Shown here: positions 63,961 through 64,000 of the stretch, one piece after another
Numbering within the stretch: position 1 is the stretch's first letter
Layout of the letters: each line of letters opens with the position of its first letter
Assembly (NCBI GenBank): GCA_965153355.1
Contig: OZ231127.1
Location: forward strand, 96,100,001 to 96,164,000
Direction: 5' to 3'
Length of the DNA: 64,000 nt
Source: Flaccisagitta enflata
Taxonomy: Eukaryota > Chaetognatha > Sagittoidea > Aphragmophora
The notes under the pieces: generated by a model
Told to the model about the DNA's origin: nothing
Databases searched by the model: none
What the model saw: the letters and a program-made list of their open reading frames with translations, nothing else
Position numbers and translations under genes: made by a program

Positions 63961-64000
63961 AATCTGAATAGAATAAATAGCTGCTGGTTAAGATTACAAG

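Overview
This is animal-type nuclear DNA that is almost entirely repeats and nested mobile elements. A eukaryote is indicated by GT-AG introns, non-LTR, LTR and tyrosine-recombinase retroelements, degenerate TTAGGG/CCCTAA tracts and very long microsatellites. I cannot name the species; an invertebrate metazoan is my best guess. Only two stretches look like host genes: a multi-exon gene on the + strand at the right end (exons at about 60.1, 60.7, 61.8 and 63.2 kb, encoding a K/E/P/Q-rich low-complexity protein) and one short exon on the - strand at 54.70-54.86 kb.

Layout. 0-5 kb: microsatellites, a 969-bp hAT-type element (3336-4304, 8-bp target duplication) and a 600-bp palindromic mariner-type element (4463-5062). 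5.4-11.9 kb: a 106-bp satellite broken by a 5'-truncated LINE with an intact ORF2 (7774-10599, -), then a second satellite. 13.2-15.9 kb: a TIR element (family B) with a 2.1-kb TTAATTAAC-rich foldback palindrome inserted at its edge. 18,472-27,226: an LTR retrotransposon with two apparently identical 491-bp LTRs, a tRNA-Gly-type primer site and no gag-pol. Its LTR carries a regular array resembling heat-shock elements. 30.1-36.1 kb: a LINE reverse-transcriptase fragment split by a 5.1-kb TIR element. 37,441-47,359: a foldback-type DNA transposon with inverted repeats of about 390 bp. A 4.9-kb DIRS/Ngaro/PAT-like retroelement (37,594-42,503, -; gag with an intron, RT-RNase H, tyrosine recombinase) has inserted in its left arm, and the intact right arm shows the empty site. 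48.0-52.9 kb: three copies of short family A, each with another element inside it. 53.3-54.4 kb: a 122-bp satellite. 58,275-59,769: an hAT-type element holding a second mariner-type palindrome and a family A copy.

Two short dispersed families punctuate the window. Family A (about 22 full or partial copies, 100-270 bp) has AGTCGCGTGCACGCGACT-like ends and a CCGT/CGGT-rich core. Family B (about 8 copies) has ~55-bp terminal inverted repeats around a GTCC microsatellite and a 20-21-bp satellite. The elements with proteins recognisable here are the LINE and the DIRS-like element. All other mobile elements are non-autonomous and presumably rely on enzymes encoded elsewhere. Boundaries come from reading repeats and target duplications by eye, with no alignment or database search.
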